A stretch of DNA of 64,000 nt from Symsagittifera roscoffensis (lineage: Eukaryota > Xenacoelomorpha > Acoela > Convolutidae). The stretch lies in assembly GCF_963678635.1 (NCBI RefSeq), contig NC_087067.1:34976766-35040765 (forward strand), in the 5' to 3' direction. The notes under the pieces were generated by a model. It had not been told where the DNA came from. It saw nothing but the letters and a program-made list of their open reading frames with translations, and made no database searches. The position numbers and the translations under genes are program-made. Below, piece by piece: positions 54,171 through 64,000 of this stretch (positions are counted from its first letter, which is position 1; each line of letters begins with the position of its first letter).

Positions 54171-55802
54171 ACCCGTTTTTCCGATCAAATTTGACCTTTT
54201 AATTTAAATTGTGATGTGTGGAATGCTATCAAAATTAAACTTATTGTACACATGGTACATTGTAACTGTGTAATGATGTTCTAGTATATATGTTCGTTTA
54301 CAGAGGTGTTGTTAATTACTTGAAAATAAATGAAAAGTGTTTTGTTTCCTAAAATGGTGATGTCGGCTTTTTCGGGTTCAGTTTTGTATTTATGCCAAGA
54401 TTTCATTTTGCGGATAACAGGGTCAAGATTTTGACTTTTCTAGTAGGTTGTAGATATTTTTAGTAAACATTTCTTGATAATGATACAGGTATGTTGTCAA
54501 TTGGATATTTTTATCCAATATTTTTTGATAGTTTGGTATGGGCCTGCTTCATTGATTGTATCTATTAGATCTTCCTTGTTGTATTAATGGAATCAATTTG
54601 TTTCGTTGTGGAATTTGCTTTTGTAAGTTTATTTGCGTTTTCATATCCATTTTTCTGTCATCTTTTGAATCTCGTGTTAGTTGAAACTTTTGAAAATGGC
54701 TTTCCTAATCAAAAAACATAAAATCTTGATATCCAGACTTATCTGTGTTAGCTTTACAATTTGATGGGTCGTCTGTGAGGTTTTCGGTTCTTAATGTGGA
54801 TATCATAAGCTAAACGTACGACTGCACCTTAATTTCTACCTAATTGTATATGACCTTGTGCTAGATGTACCGAGTCTGGGAAAATATGAAAATTTGAAAA
54901 TTTGCAAGGTCCCAGTATTGTCTTTTCGTGTTATCAACTTCAAACGTTCTAGTTTATTCATACAACCTTCGGGGTAGAAATGTAATAACCTTTCAATTTT
55001 ACTGTGCTACTTTAATTCATGATCGAGTTTGTTTTTGTTTCCGTTTGAGACATGGGAACATTTTATTTTTCAGAAAACTGACCGGTGAAATTTAACCTGT
55101 GAGAGTTGAAACTCGAGCTTTTGAATAAAGTGTTGCAAATACAATTGTTGATTATGGTCCTTTTGGTTCAAATTTGCATTGTGTACTTGGTTTCTTATGG
55201 TTTGAGTACGTAATCAATGCATGTTTTCTGTGTCAGCTTTACAAATTGATGGGTCGCCTGTGGAGCATTCAGTTTTTATCGTGGATATCGTAAACTAAAC
55301 GTCCGATTGCACTGTGGTAAGGGATTTTTTAACTAATTATAGATGGTTTTGTGCTAGATGTGCTAAGTTTGGGAAAATGTGAAATCCTGCAATGTCCGAC
55401 AATTGTCCTTTCGTGTTTTCAACTTCAGACGTTATAGTTTATATTTACAATCTTCGGGTTAAAGAATTAACAGTCTTTCAATCTTACTTTGCTAGTTTAT
55501 TTCATGATCGAGTTTGTTTTTATTTCCGTGTGAGACTTGGGAACAATTTACTTTTCAAAAAAATTTCCTGTGAGTTTTAACGTGTAGTTGTAGCGCAAGC
55601 TTTCGAATAAAGTGGTCCAATTGTTTTTGTTGATTCTTTTCCTTGTGGTTCAGATTCGCATTGCGTAACTTGGTTGGTTGCGTGTTTATGAAGACATTTT
55701 GCTGATCGTCTTCGCAATCATAACGAAATACCAAGAGGTCTAGCTCGTGAAATGTCGGTTCAGGATGTTCTAAAAATTAAAGAAAACTAATTGACAAGGG
55801 CC

Positions 55803-56099
55803 TTAGAAAATACTTGTGTATGATAGTCCCAAAAATGGATAAAAGATATTTATGTAGACGGTTGTCTTTTTTTGTTTTTCTTTTGTATTTGTAAACATTT
55901 TCTGTGTCCTTAATTGGAGGAAGTAAAGAATTAAGAGTGCTTTCTGGCTGGGGCAATGGCAATGGTTGATGTTCCAGTTGTTCAAATTTTTTGTTAGTTC
56001 GAATTGAAGTAGTAAATTTTGTTGCGAGAGTAATTCAATGTTGTGTTTTTGTATATCTTTTTCTATACGTGTATGCATTGTAGTCTGTTTAGTACCCAA
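55803..56099 (-). CDS. 98-codon ORF of family II, copy in alpha-3
   Basis: Third same-length copy (MGTKQTTMHTRIEKDIQKHN...), three residues different from alpha-2. Confidence 0.4.
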   Translation of the reverse strand: MGTKQTTMHTRIEKDIQKHNIELLSQQNLLLQFELTKNLNNWNINHCHCPSQKALLILYFLQLRTQKMFTNTKEKQKKTTVYINIFYPFLGLSYTSIF

Positions 56100-57145
56100 T
56101 TTTGTAGGCGGTTACTGTCTAGATCTCCTACACATAAAGAAGTTGGTTCTGATTTGGTCGTACCGGTATATTTCTAGTTTTTAGTTGTTGATATTCATTG
56201 TTAAAAAGATGTGGGAAATGTGTTGGAAAAAACTCAGTGATGATAAACTTGCAACTGAAGATGTTGATGGAGTAGAGATTGTTTCTGACAATGATAAAAA
56301 AAATTGTTTCTAAAAATATAGATTGATTCGTTGACAAGATTTGGTTCGCCTTGAGTTAATGTATAGTTCATCCAATGCGGGAGTTTGTGTGAATAGGTTG
56401 AGGGATTGAACAGGTTTTTTTCGAAATTTTTCAGTGGGATTTGAACCTTAGCAATCGGATGGAAGAGTTGGTGTATTTCGTTGTGATTTTAAACCTACAG
56501 GTGGAGGGATGATTAGATGGTGAAGAAAGTATGCTGAATTTTAAATCATATCAAGTCGGGACGGATTGATTATGGATCTTTGACAGTTGGTCGTGTATGA
56601 AGAGGTTTTGAAGGGAAGGGAAGTCTGGAGTTTTTGATACAAGGTTGCTATTTCTTGTTTTTAATTGGATGATCAGTGGTTTTCGTGGAGTAAATTGTCA
56701 TTAGGCTGATTGCTCTGATGGATTTTGTGCTTTAGGCTAGTTTATTTTTTTTCCTCTGGGTGCTTTTGGGGTCTGATTTTATTCAATATCTTTGATTTTT
56801 GTTTTGATTGAAAGCAGGGAGTTGTAATTTTTATATGATAATTAGTAGTGTTGCTTTTTTTACCTAAAGGTCTCTGAATAAGAGCTATTGTTCTAGTTCA
56901 AATTAGAGCAATGGTGTCGAATAAAGAGTGTAATGATTGTAAGTGAAATGATTGGTTGTTTTTTGAACGATTGATTCTGAGATTTAGAAAAAAAAATGTT
57001 AAGTGTCTGTTGACCATTCAGTGTAATTTTTATCATCTCTGTTATTTGTTTATCGGTTGTATCCTTGCTTCTGGTTTGTCCTTGGAGCATGTGAGTTTTT
57101 ACGTTTTTGTTTAAAATTTAAAGAAAAGACGTAGTGTTTTCGCTC

Positions 57146-57496
57146 CATTATCAATAAAATCTGCTCCGTTGTCTGTAACAAGGGTTTAGGGTAATCCGAT
57201 TTTTGCTATTCAATGTTTATTATAGCGTGGAACGGGATTTAGTGTTACATAATGTGTAAATGCGGCTACAAGAACCTTAATGTATCTTTTTCCTTCAGAA
57301 GATGGCGATATACACCCTTCGTATCAAATGAGATTCTATGTTCAAATTATAAAAATTGTTTTTTAGAGTCATGTTTCTGTGCGATTGGTCGATGATGTGG
57401 GTAAGATTTTTTAATTGGTAGGTAAGACAGTCATTGCAAAGTACTTTAATGCATTTTGGTGCGTTTGGGAAGTAAAAATTTTTGTGTTAATTATGA
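57146..57496 (-). pseudogene. Integrase zinc finger and core fragment, alpha-3
   Basis: Same content and the same Ala substitution as alpha-2; the TDNGADFIDN box is present. The beta units start inside this fragment, at ATAGCGTGGAACGGG (57222). Confidence 0.75.
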
Positions 57497-57747
57497 CCCG
57501 TTTTTCCGATCAAATTTGACCTTTTAATTTAAATTGTGATGTGTGGAATGCTATCAAAATTAAACTTATTGTACACATGGTACATTGTAACTGTGTAATG
57601 ATGTTCTAGTATATATGTTCGTTTACAGAGGTGTTGTTAATTACTTGAAAATAAATGAAAAGTGTTTTGTTTCCTAAAATGGTGATGTCGGCTTTTTCGG
57701 GTTCAGTTTTGTATTTGTGCCAAGATTTCATTTTGCGGATAACAGGG

Positions 57748-57975
57748 TCAAGATTTTGACTTTTCTAGTAGGTTGTAGATATTTTTAGTAAACATTTCTT
57801 GATAATGATACAGGTATGTTGTCAATTGGATATTTTTATCCAATATTTTTTGATAGTGTGGTATGGGCCTGCTTAATTGATTGTATCTATTAGATCTTCC
57901 TTGTTGTATTAATGGAATCAATTTGTTTCGTTGTGGAATTTGCTTTTGTAAGTTTATTTGCGTTTTCATATCCAT
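57748..57975 (-). pseudogene. Family II 75-codon frame upstream of integrase, beta-1
   Basis: Begins MDMKTQINLQKQIPQRNKLI and ends EKSKS. Repeated at 60378-60605 and 63012-63239 (one residue changed); the alpha-2 equivalent near 54422-54649 has a TGA. It sits where the RNase H to integrase connection of pol would be, but no motif is recognisable. Confidence 0.35.
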
Positions 57976-58885
57976 GAGGCATATGTAATGGGTTGAAATG
58001 TGTTATTTCTAGTTGAATCAATTTCTTGTTAAATCCTTTAAAAGCAAAACCTTGATCATCTGATTTTTAAATTTGAATTAAATTAGAAGTTATTGTTGAA
58101 AAATAACATTTTTTAAGATTTAGGTTTAAAGATCAAAGGGTAGCCTTGATGATCTGGTTTTAAATGGAACAAAAATTAAGTTAAGCAAGGATAGGTAGGA
58201 CTTAATAAAAATTAAAAGATTTGAAAAATGGTTGAAGATTTAATGAAAATTGTTGAAGATCTAAGAAAAATTCTGATGATCTTGAATTGAACTTATTTTA
58301 GTCGTTTTTAAAATGCTGTTGTTTTAAGTGAAGCAGAACAAAAACTGAGAAAGTCCTCAAGAAGCCATGAACAATATATTTTCGTGAGAGCTAATCATGA
58401 AGGCTATTGTCTCTTTTTTTATTATGTAATCTATAAACATTATATTTCAAAAGTGTTTACGAAGATAGTGCAGGTTTTGAAGTTCTAAGGTAGATGGAGG
58501 TTTTGCCGTCGACTAGGTCTTTATAAATAATTTTAGTTATGCCTTATGTTAAAATATACGGCTTTGCAAAAAATAAACAGCTCTCTTTTGCAGCTCATAT
58601 AGTCTTGTAGATGATACTTGTTGTAGTTTGCTTTTTCGTTTTAAAATGCAGAGGTTTGGTCTGTTGTTTTATTTGTGACCTGGCTTCAACTTTATTTTTG
58701 ACTCGATTTGTTCAGACAAATTAACACGTGGAAATGAGGTAATTTTTTTTCGATTTGGCTTAACATTTTTTTTTCTAAATCTAATTGTCTCTTCTATGTT
58801 TGTCTTTTCTCAAGCTAAGGTAGGTCTGCTCGAAACTCGTTTGGTCGCGCCAGATGAGTTTAAGTCGTGTGTGGCTCTCTCATTT

Positions 58886-59190
58886 AGTAATTTTGGATAA
58901 AGCACACTGTCTGTTTGTCTCGCTATTTTATTTTTGGCCGGATAGATTCCTGCAACTTCTTAGATTATTACCAAATCTAATCTTGCTCATATATTTCCTA
59001 GTCGCAATAGATCTAGAATATACTGGTTTTCTTGCAAAGTTAGACAAAAGGAAGAGCAACTGTTTGCTAATTTAATTTTGTTTCTTTGCCTGATACTCTT
59101 TTAATAACTTGTAAGGCTGAAACTATTTATAGTTTCAGCCTTACAAGTTATTTTAAGTTTTGGTCATGGATCATGATTGGTTAGTTCTGA
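58886..59190 (+). mobile_element. LTR-like segment related to family I, beta-1
   Basis: Shares boxes with 395-786 in the same order: GTAATTT(T/C)GGATA, TTTTTGGCCGGATAGATTCC, TGCAACTTCTTAG, AATAGATCTAGAATATACTGG, GGAAGAGCAACT...CTAATTTAA, palindrome, ATGATTGGTTAG. Overall diverged, with indels. About 60 bp downstream a plus-strand frame reads ADNFFDESLRHPAKLVEEVD (to a TGA at 59400), which may be the start of a gag remnant. Confidence 0.5.
59103..59152 (+). other. 24-bp perfect palindrome with 2-nt loop
   Basis: Arms 59103-59126 and 59129-59152 are exact reverse complements (core CTTGTAAGGCTGAAACTAT) around TT. It occupies the place of the 12-bp hairpin in the family I LTR-like segments, and GCTGAAA occurs in both. 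An identical palindrome is at 61733-61782 in beta-2. Confidence 0.85.
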
Positions 59191-59805
59191 GAATTTCACA
59201 GTAATAGAATTGGATCAAATAAATGCTTGTTTTGGACTGGTTCCATGCTGCAGAAAAGATTTCTGAGGAGTCAACTTTTTGAACCGAAGAGCCGACAACT
59301 TTTTTGACGAATCTTTGAGACATCCCGCGAAATTGGTTGAAGAAGTAGATGGCAAACAGGTGGATGATACAGGTTCTCCAGTCAAGAATGATAAGCTGTG
59401 ACAAGTCGAGCAGGTCAGATCATTCAAGACGATTAGATACTGATATTCAACTTCACCTCATCTAAAGCTAAAAGTCAGTTCAGATCTAAAAACGCATTGA
59501 ACTCAGTTCAAAATATGATCCCTAAGCTTTGTTTGATTGTCATTCGTCATATTTTGTTGACCAGGTGACTCTCTTGAAGTTAGTTCTGACCCTCGGAGCG
59601 TTTGTTTTGTTTTGAGTTTGTGTGTTACTTGATGAAATTTAATAAAATGAAATTTTGATAGTTTCTTCCTCAAGCAGAAAATGTCATGAGGCGACATTTG
59701 GCTTCTCATTCGTATTCGTAGTTTTTTCATTCTTACGTTAATAGAATAGAGTGATCACGGGGCTAAATGTACCGATAGTCAAGATCATTATTAACACATA
59801 CAACA

Positions 59806-59850
59806 CATACGCACACACACACACACAACACACACACACACACACACAGA
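59806..59850 (+). repeat. (CA)n at beta-1/beta-2 junction
   Basis: CA tract with an AACA interruption, directly before GACATAGCGTGG where the next unit begins. The equivalent tract at 62436-62484 is 4 bp longer. Confidence 0.9.
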
Positions 59851-59851
59851 C

Positions 59852-60127
59852 ATAGCGTGGAACGGGATTTAGTGTTACATAATGTGTAAATGCGGCTACA
59901 AGAACCATAATGTATCTTTTTCCTTCAGAAGATGGCGATATACACCCTTCGTATCAAATGAGATTCTATGTTCAAATTATAAAAATTGTTTTTTAGAGTC
60001 ATGTTTCTGTGCGATTGGTCGATGATGTGGGTAAGATTTTTTAATTGGTAGGTAAGACAGTCATTGCAAAGTACTTTAATGCATTTTGGTGCGTTTGGGA
60101 AGTAAAAATTTTTGTGTTAATTATGAC
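59852..60127 (-). pseudogene. Truncated integrase fragment, beta-2
   Basis: Contains the zinc-finger CxxC half and the first core box (VAAFTHYVTLNPVP) but not TDNG, because the unit boundary cuts the core. The same holds for 62486-62761 in beta-3. Confidence 0.7.
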
Positions 60128-61515
60128 CCGTTTTTCCGATCAAATTTGACCTTTTAATTTAAATTGTGATGTGTGGAATGCTATCAAAATTAAACTTATT
60201 GTACACATGGTACATTGTAACTGTGTAATGATGTTCTAGTATATATGTTCGTTTACAGAGGTGTTGTTAATTACTTGAAAATAAATGAAAAGTGTTTTGT
60301 TTCCTAAAATGGTGATGTCGGCTTTTTCGGGTTCAGTTTTGTATTTGTGCCAAGATTTCATTTTGCGGATAACAGGGTCAAGATTTTGACTTTTCTAGTA
60401 GGTTGTAGATATTTTTAGTAAACATTTCTTGATAATGATACAGGTATGTTGTCAATTGGATATTTTTATCCAATATTTTTTGATAGTGTGGTATGGGCCT
60501 GCTTAATTGATTGTATCTATTAGATCTTCCTTGTTGTATTAATGGAATCAATTTGTTTCGTTGTGGAATTTGCTTTTGTAAGTTTATTTGCGTTTTCATA
60601 TCCATGAGGCATATGTAATGGGTTGAAATGTGTTATTTCTAGTTGAATCAATTTCTTGTTAAATCCTTTAAAAGCAAAACCTTGATCATCTGATTTTTAA
60701 ATTTGAATTAAATTAGAAGTTATTGTTGAAAAATAACGTTTTTTAAGATTTAGGTTTAAAGATCAAAGGGTAGCCTTGATGATCTGGTTTTAAATGGAAC
60801 AAAAATTAAGTTAAGCAAGGATAGGTAGGACTTAATAAAAATTAAAAGATTTGAAAAATGGTTGAAGATTTAATGAAAATTGTTGAAGATCTAAGAAAAA
60901 TTCTGATGATCTTGAATTGAACTTATTTTAGTCGTTTTTAAAATGCTGTTGTTTTAAGTGAAGCAGAACAAAAACTGAGAAAGTCCTCAAGAAGCCATGA
61001 ACAATATATTTTCGTGAGAGCTAATCATGAAGGCTATTGTCTCTTTTTTTATTATGTAATCTATAAACATTATATTTCAAAAGTGTTTACGAAGATAGTG
61101 CAGGTTTTGAAGTTCTAAGGTAGATGGAGGTTTTGCCGTCGACTAGGTCTTTATAAATAATTTTAGTTATGCCTTATGTTAAAATATACGGCTTTGCAAA
61201 AAATAAACAGCTCTCTTTTGCAGCTCATATAGTCTTGTAGATGATACTTGTTGTAGTTTGCTTTTTCGTTTTAAAATGCAGAGGTTTGGTCTGTTGTTTT
61301 ATTTGTGACCTGGCTTCAACTTTATTTTTGACTCGATTTGTTCAGACAAATTAACACGTGGAAATGAGGTAATTTTTTTTCGATTTGGCTTAACATTTTT
61401 TTTTCTAAATCTAATTGTCTCTTCTATGTTTGTCTTTTCTCAAGCTAAGGTAGGTCTGCTCGAAACTCGTTTGGTCGCGCCAGATGAGTTTAAGTCGTGT
61501 GTGGCTCTCTCATTG

Positions 61516-61820
61516 AGTAATTTTGGATAAAGCACACTGTCTGTTTGTCTCGCTATTTTATTTTTGGCCGGATAGATTCCTGCAACTTCTTAGATTATTA
61601 CCAAATCTAATCTTGCTCATATATTTCCTAGTCGCAATAGATCTAGAATATACTGGTTTTCTTGCAAAGTTAGACAAAAGGAAGAGCAACTGTTTGCTAA
61701 TTTAATTTTGTTTCTTTGCCTGATACTCTTTTAATAACTTGTAAGGCTGAAACTATTTATAGTTTCAGCCTTACAAGTTATTTTAAGTTTAGGTCATGGA
61801 TCATGATTGGTTAGTTCTGA
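61516..61820 (+). mobile_element. LTR-like segment related to family I, beta-2
   Basis: Copy of 58886-59190 offset by 2630 bp, with single-base changes (for example TTGAGTAA for TTTAGTAA at the left edge) and the same palindrome at 61733-61782. Confidence 0.5.
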
Positions 61821-62485
61821 GAATTTCACAGTAATAGAATTGGATCAAATAAATGCTTGTTTTGGACTGGTTCCATGCTGCAGAAAAGATTTCTGAGGAG
61901 TCAACTTTTTGAACCGAAGAGCCGACAACTTTTTTGACGAATCTTTGAGACATCCCGCGAAATTGGTTGAAGAAGTAGATGGCAAACAGGTGGATGATAC
62001 AGGTTCTCCAGTCAAGAATGATAAGCTGTGACAAGTCGAGCAGGTCAGATCATTCAAGACGATTAGATACTGATATTCAACTTCACCTCATCTAAAGCTA
62101 AAAGTCAGTTCAGATCTAAAAACGCATTGAACTCAGTTCAAAATATGATCCCTAAGCTTTGTTTGATTGTCATTCGTCATATTTTGTTGACCAGGTGACT
62201 CTCTTGAAGTTAGTTCTGACCCTCGGAGCGTTTGTTTTGTTTTGAGTTTGTGTGTTACTTGATGAAATTTAATAAAATGAAATTTTGATAGTTTCTTCCT
62301 CAAGCAGAAAATGTCATGAGGCGACATTTGGCTTCTCATTCGTATTCGTAGTTTTTTCATTCTTACGTTAATAGAGTAGAGTGATCACGGGGCTAAATGT
62401 ACCGATAGTCAAGATCATTATTAACACATACAACACATACGCACACACACACACACAACACACACACACACACACACACACAGAC

Positions 62486-62761
62486 ATAGCGTGGAACGGG
62501 ATTTAGTGTTACATAATGTGTAAATGCGGCTACAAGAACCATAATGTATCTTTTTCCTTCAGAAGATGGCGATATACACCCTTCGTATCAAATGAGATTC
62601 TATGTTCAAATTATAAAAATTGTTTTTTAGAGTCATGTTTCTGTGCGATTGGTCGATGATGTGGGTAAGATTTTTTAATTGGTAGGTAAGACAGTCATTG
62701 CAAAGTACTTTAATGCATTTTGGTGCGTTTGGGAAGTAAAAATTTTTGTGTTAATTATGAC
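62486..62761 (-). pseudogene. Truncated integrase fragment, beta-3
   Basis: Same truncated integrase as at 59852-60127, at the start of the third beta unit, which runs out of the window at 64000. Confidence 0.7.
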
Positions 62762-64000
62762 CCGTTTTTCCGATCAAATTTGACCTTTTAATTTAAATTG
62801 TGATGTGTGGAATGCTATCAAAATTAAACTTATTGTACACATGGTACATTGTAACTGTGTAATGATGTTCTAGTATATATGTTCGTTTACAGAGGTGTTG
62901 TTAATTACTTGAAAATAAATGAAAAGTGTTTTGTTTCCTAAAATGGTGATGTCGGCTTTTTCGGGTTCAGTTTTGTATTTGTGCCAAGATTTCATTTTGC
63001 GGATAACAGGGTCAAGATTTTGACTTTTCTAGTAGGTTGTAGATATTTTTAGTAAACATTTCTTGATAATGATACAGGTATGTTGTCAATTGGATATTTT
63101 TATCCAATATTTTTTGATAGTGTGGTATGGGACTGCTTAATTGATTGTATCTATTAGATCTTCCTTGTTGTATTAATGGAATCAATTTGTTTCGTTGTGG
63201 AATTTGCTTTTGTAAGTTTATTTGCGTTTTCATATCCATGAGGCATATGTAATGGGTTGAAATGTGTTATTTCTAGTTGAATCAATTTCTTGTTAAATCC
63301 TTTAAAAGCAAAACCTTGATCATCTGATTTTTAAATTTGAATTAAATTAGAAGTTATTGTTGAAAAATAACATTTTTTAAGATTTAGGTTTAAAGATCAA
63401 AGGGTAGCCTTGATGATCTGGTTTTAAATGGAACAAAAATTAAGTTAAGCAAGGATAGGTAGGACTTAATAAAAATTAAAAGATTTGAAAAATGGTTGAA
63501 GATTTAATGAAAATTGTTGAAGATCTAAGAAAAATTCTGATGATCTTGAATTGAACTTATTTTAGTCGTTTTTAAAATGCTGTTGTTTTAAGTGAAGCAG
63601 AACAAAAACTGAGAAAGTCCTCAAGAAGCCATGAACAATATATTTTCGTGAGAGCTAATCATGAAGGCTATTGTCTCTTTTTTTATTATGTAATCTATAA
63701 ACATTATATTTCAAAAGTGTTTACGAAGATAGTGCAGGTTTTGAAGTTCTAAGGTAGATGGAGGTTTTGCCGTCGACTAGGTCTTTATAAATAATTTTAG
63801 TTATGCCTTATGTTAAAATATACGGCTTTGCAAAAAATAAACAGCTCTCTTTTGCAGCTCATATAGTCTTGTAGATGATACTTGTTGTAGTTTGCTTTTT
63901 CGTTTTAAAATGCAGAGGTTTGGTCTGTTGTTTTATTTGTGACCTGGCTTCAACTTTATTTTTGACTCGATTTGTTCAGACAAATTAACACGTGGAAATG

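Larger units (their letters stand above)
50884..54652 (-). mobile_element. Family II LTR-retrotransposon remnant, unit alpha-2
   Basis: From about 51327 to 54652 it is repeated almost identically at 54653-57976 (offset 3326 bp), a recent tandem duplication. Order as in alpha-1: two ~480-bp repeats, the 98-codon minus frame (52477-52773), a second short frame (52802-53011), AT-rich sequence, the integrase core and zinc finger (53820-54170), and a 54.4-54.65-kb segment upstream of the integrase in the coding sense. Confidence 0.75.
54653..57976 (-). mobile_element. Family II LTR-retrotransposon remnant, unit alpha-3
   Basis: Near-identical tandem copy of 51327-54652, joined at TCATATCCAT|TTTTCTGTCATC (54650). 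Differences are few (for example TTA in place of the TGA near 54578). Its last ~755 bp (57222-57976) also form the start of the 2.63-kb beta units. Confidence 0.8.
57222..64000. repeat. Tandem array of 2.63-kb beta units (two full, one truncated by window)
   Basis: Units 57222-59851, 59852-62485 and 62486-64000 (cut). Each begins ATAGCGTGGAACGGGATTTAG (inside the integrase core) and ends in (CA)n followed by GACATAGCGTGG. Unit lengths are 2630 and 2634; the 4-bp difference is two extra CA steps. Sequence between units is almost identical. Order: partial family II integrase (minus), AT-rich spacer, plus-strand LTR-like segment with a long palindrome, coding-like remnant, (CA)n. Confidence 0.9.

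Noticed and set aside
59171-59427. Minus-strand frames repeated in each beta unit (also 61801-62057)
   Set aside because: They are antisense to the more protein-like plus frame after the LTR-like segment; their repetition only reflects the tandem array.

Overview
This is eukaryotic, invertebrate-animal-like DNA made almost entirely of decayed and rearranged mobile elements. The evidence is a spliced class A GPCR with GT-AG introns (36-42 kb), LTR-retrotransposon integrase pieces, an RLE-type non-LTR retroelement, small non-autonomous DNA transposons with target-site duplications, and AT-rich non-coding DNA with microsatellites. The GPCR looks most like nematode or other ecdysozoan chemoreceptor-type receptors, but the species cannot be named from the sequence. 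There is no sign of bacterial gene organisation, and I found no tRNA, rRNA or CRISPR array.

Layout. 1-19.3 kb: a scrambled cluster of one retroelement family (family I). It holds five copies of a leader minisatellite (TTTCTTGAGT core), three LTR-like segments with a conserved hairpin, two tandem 2.1-kb cassettes coding for an integrase C-terminus, an acidic linker and a macro domain, and three rearranged copies of a long unrecognised gag-like coding region (one inverted, one interrupted by a 200-N gap). All are broken by stops and frameshifts. 19.3-22 kb: no recognisable gene. 22-34.6 kb: two long copies and one short copy of an AT-rich segmental repeat, (TTGCAACTA)n microsatellites, and a non-LTR retroelement of the restriction-like-endonuclease type (31.5-34.0 kb) with shorter broken copies nearby. 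Copy B alone contains an exon resembling a nucleotidyltransferase. 34.8-35.7 kb: a CCCGGGTC-ended element full of GTCGCG repeats.

36.1-42.4 kb: the only plausible host gene, a GPCR with three visible exons (TM1-TM6); no TM7 exon was found. 42.8-44 kb: two hAT-like MITEs, each flanked by a perfect 8-bp duplication. 45-58 kb: minus-strand remnants of a second LTR retrotransposon family (family II; integrase zinc finger and catalytic core), arranged as three ~3.3-3.7-kb tandem units. 57.2-64 kb: a second tandem array (2.63-kb unit, at least 2.6 copies), joined at (CA)n tracts, that captured part of the first array plus a plus-strand LTR-like segment related to family I.

The most unusual content is a macro domain of the TARG1/ALC1-like type encoded directly downstream of a Ty3/Gypsy-type integrase C-terminus. 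It appears in two copies, plus a truncated third copy fused in frame to the family leader. The residues corresponding to the TARG1 catalytic pair appear replaced. The window does not show genes working together as a pathway; it shows how retroelement modules were shuffled, tandemly duplicated and degraded around one receptor gene.
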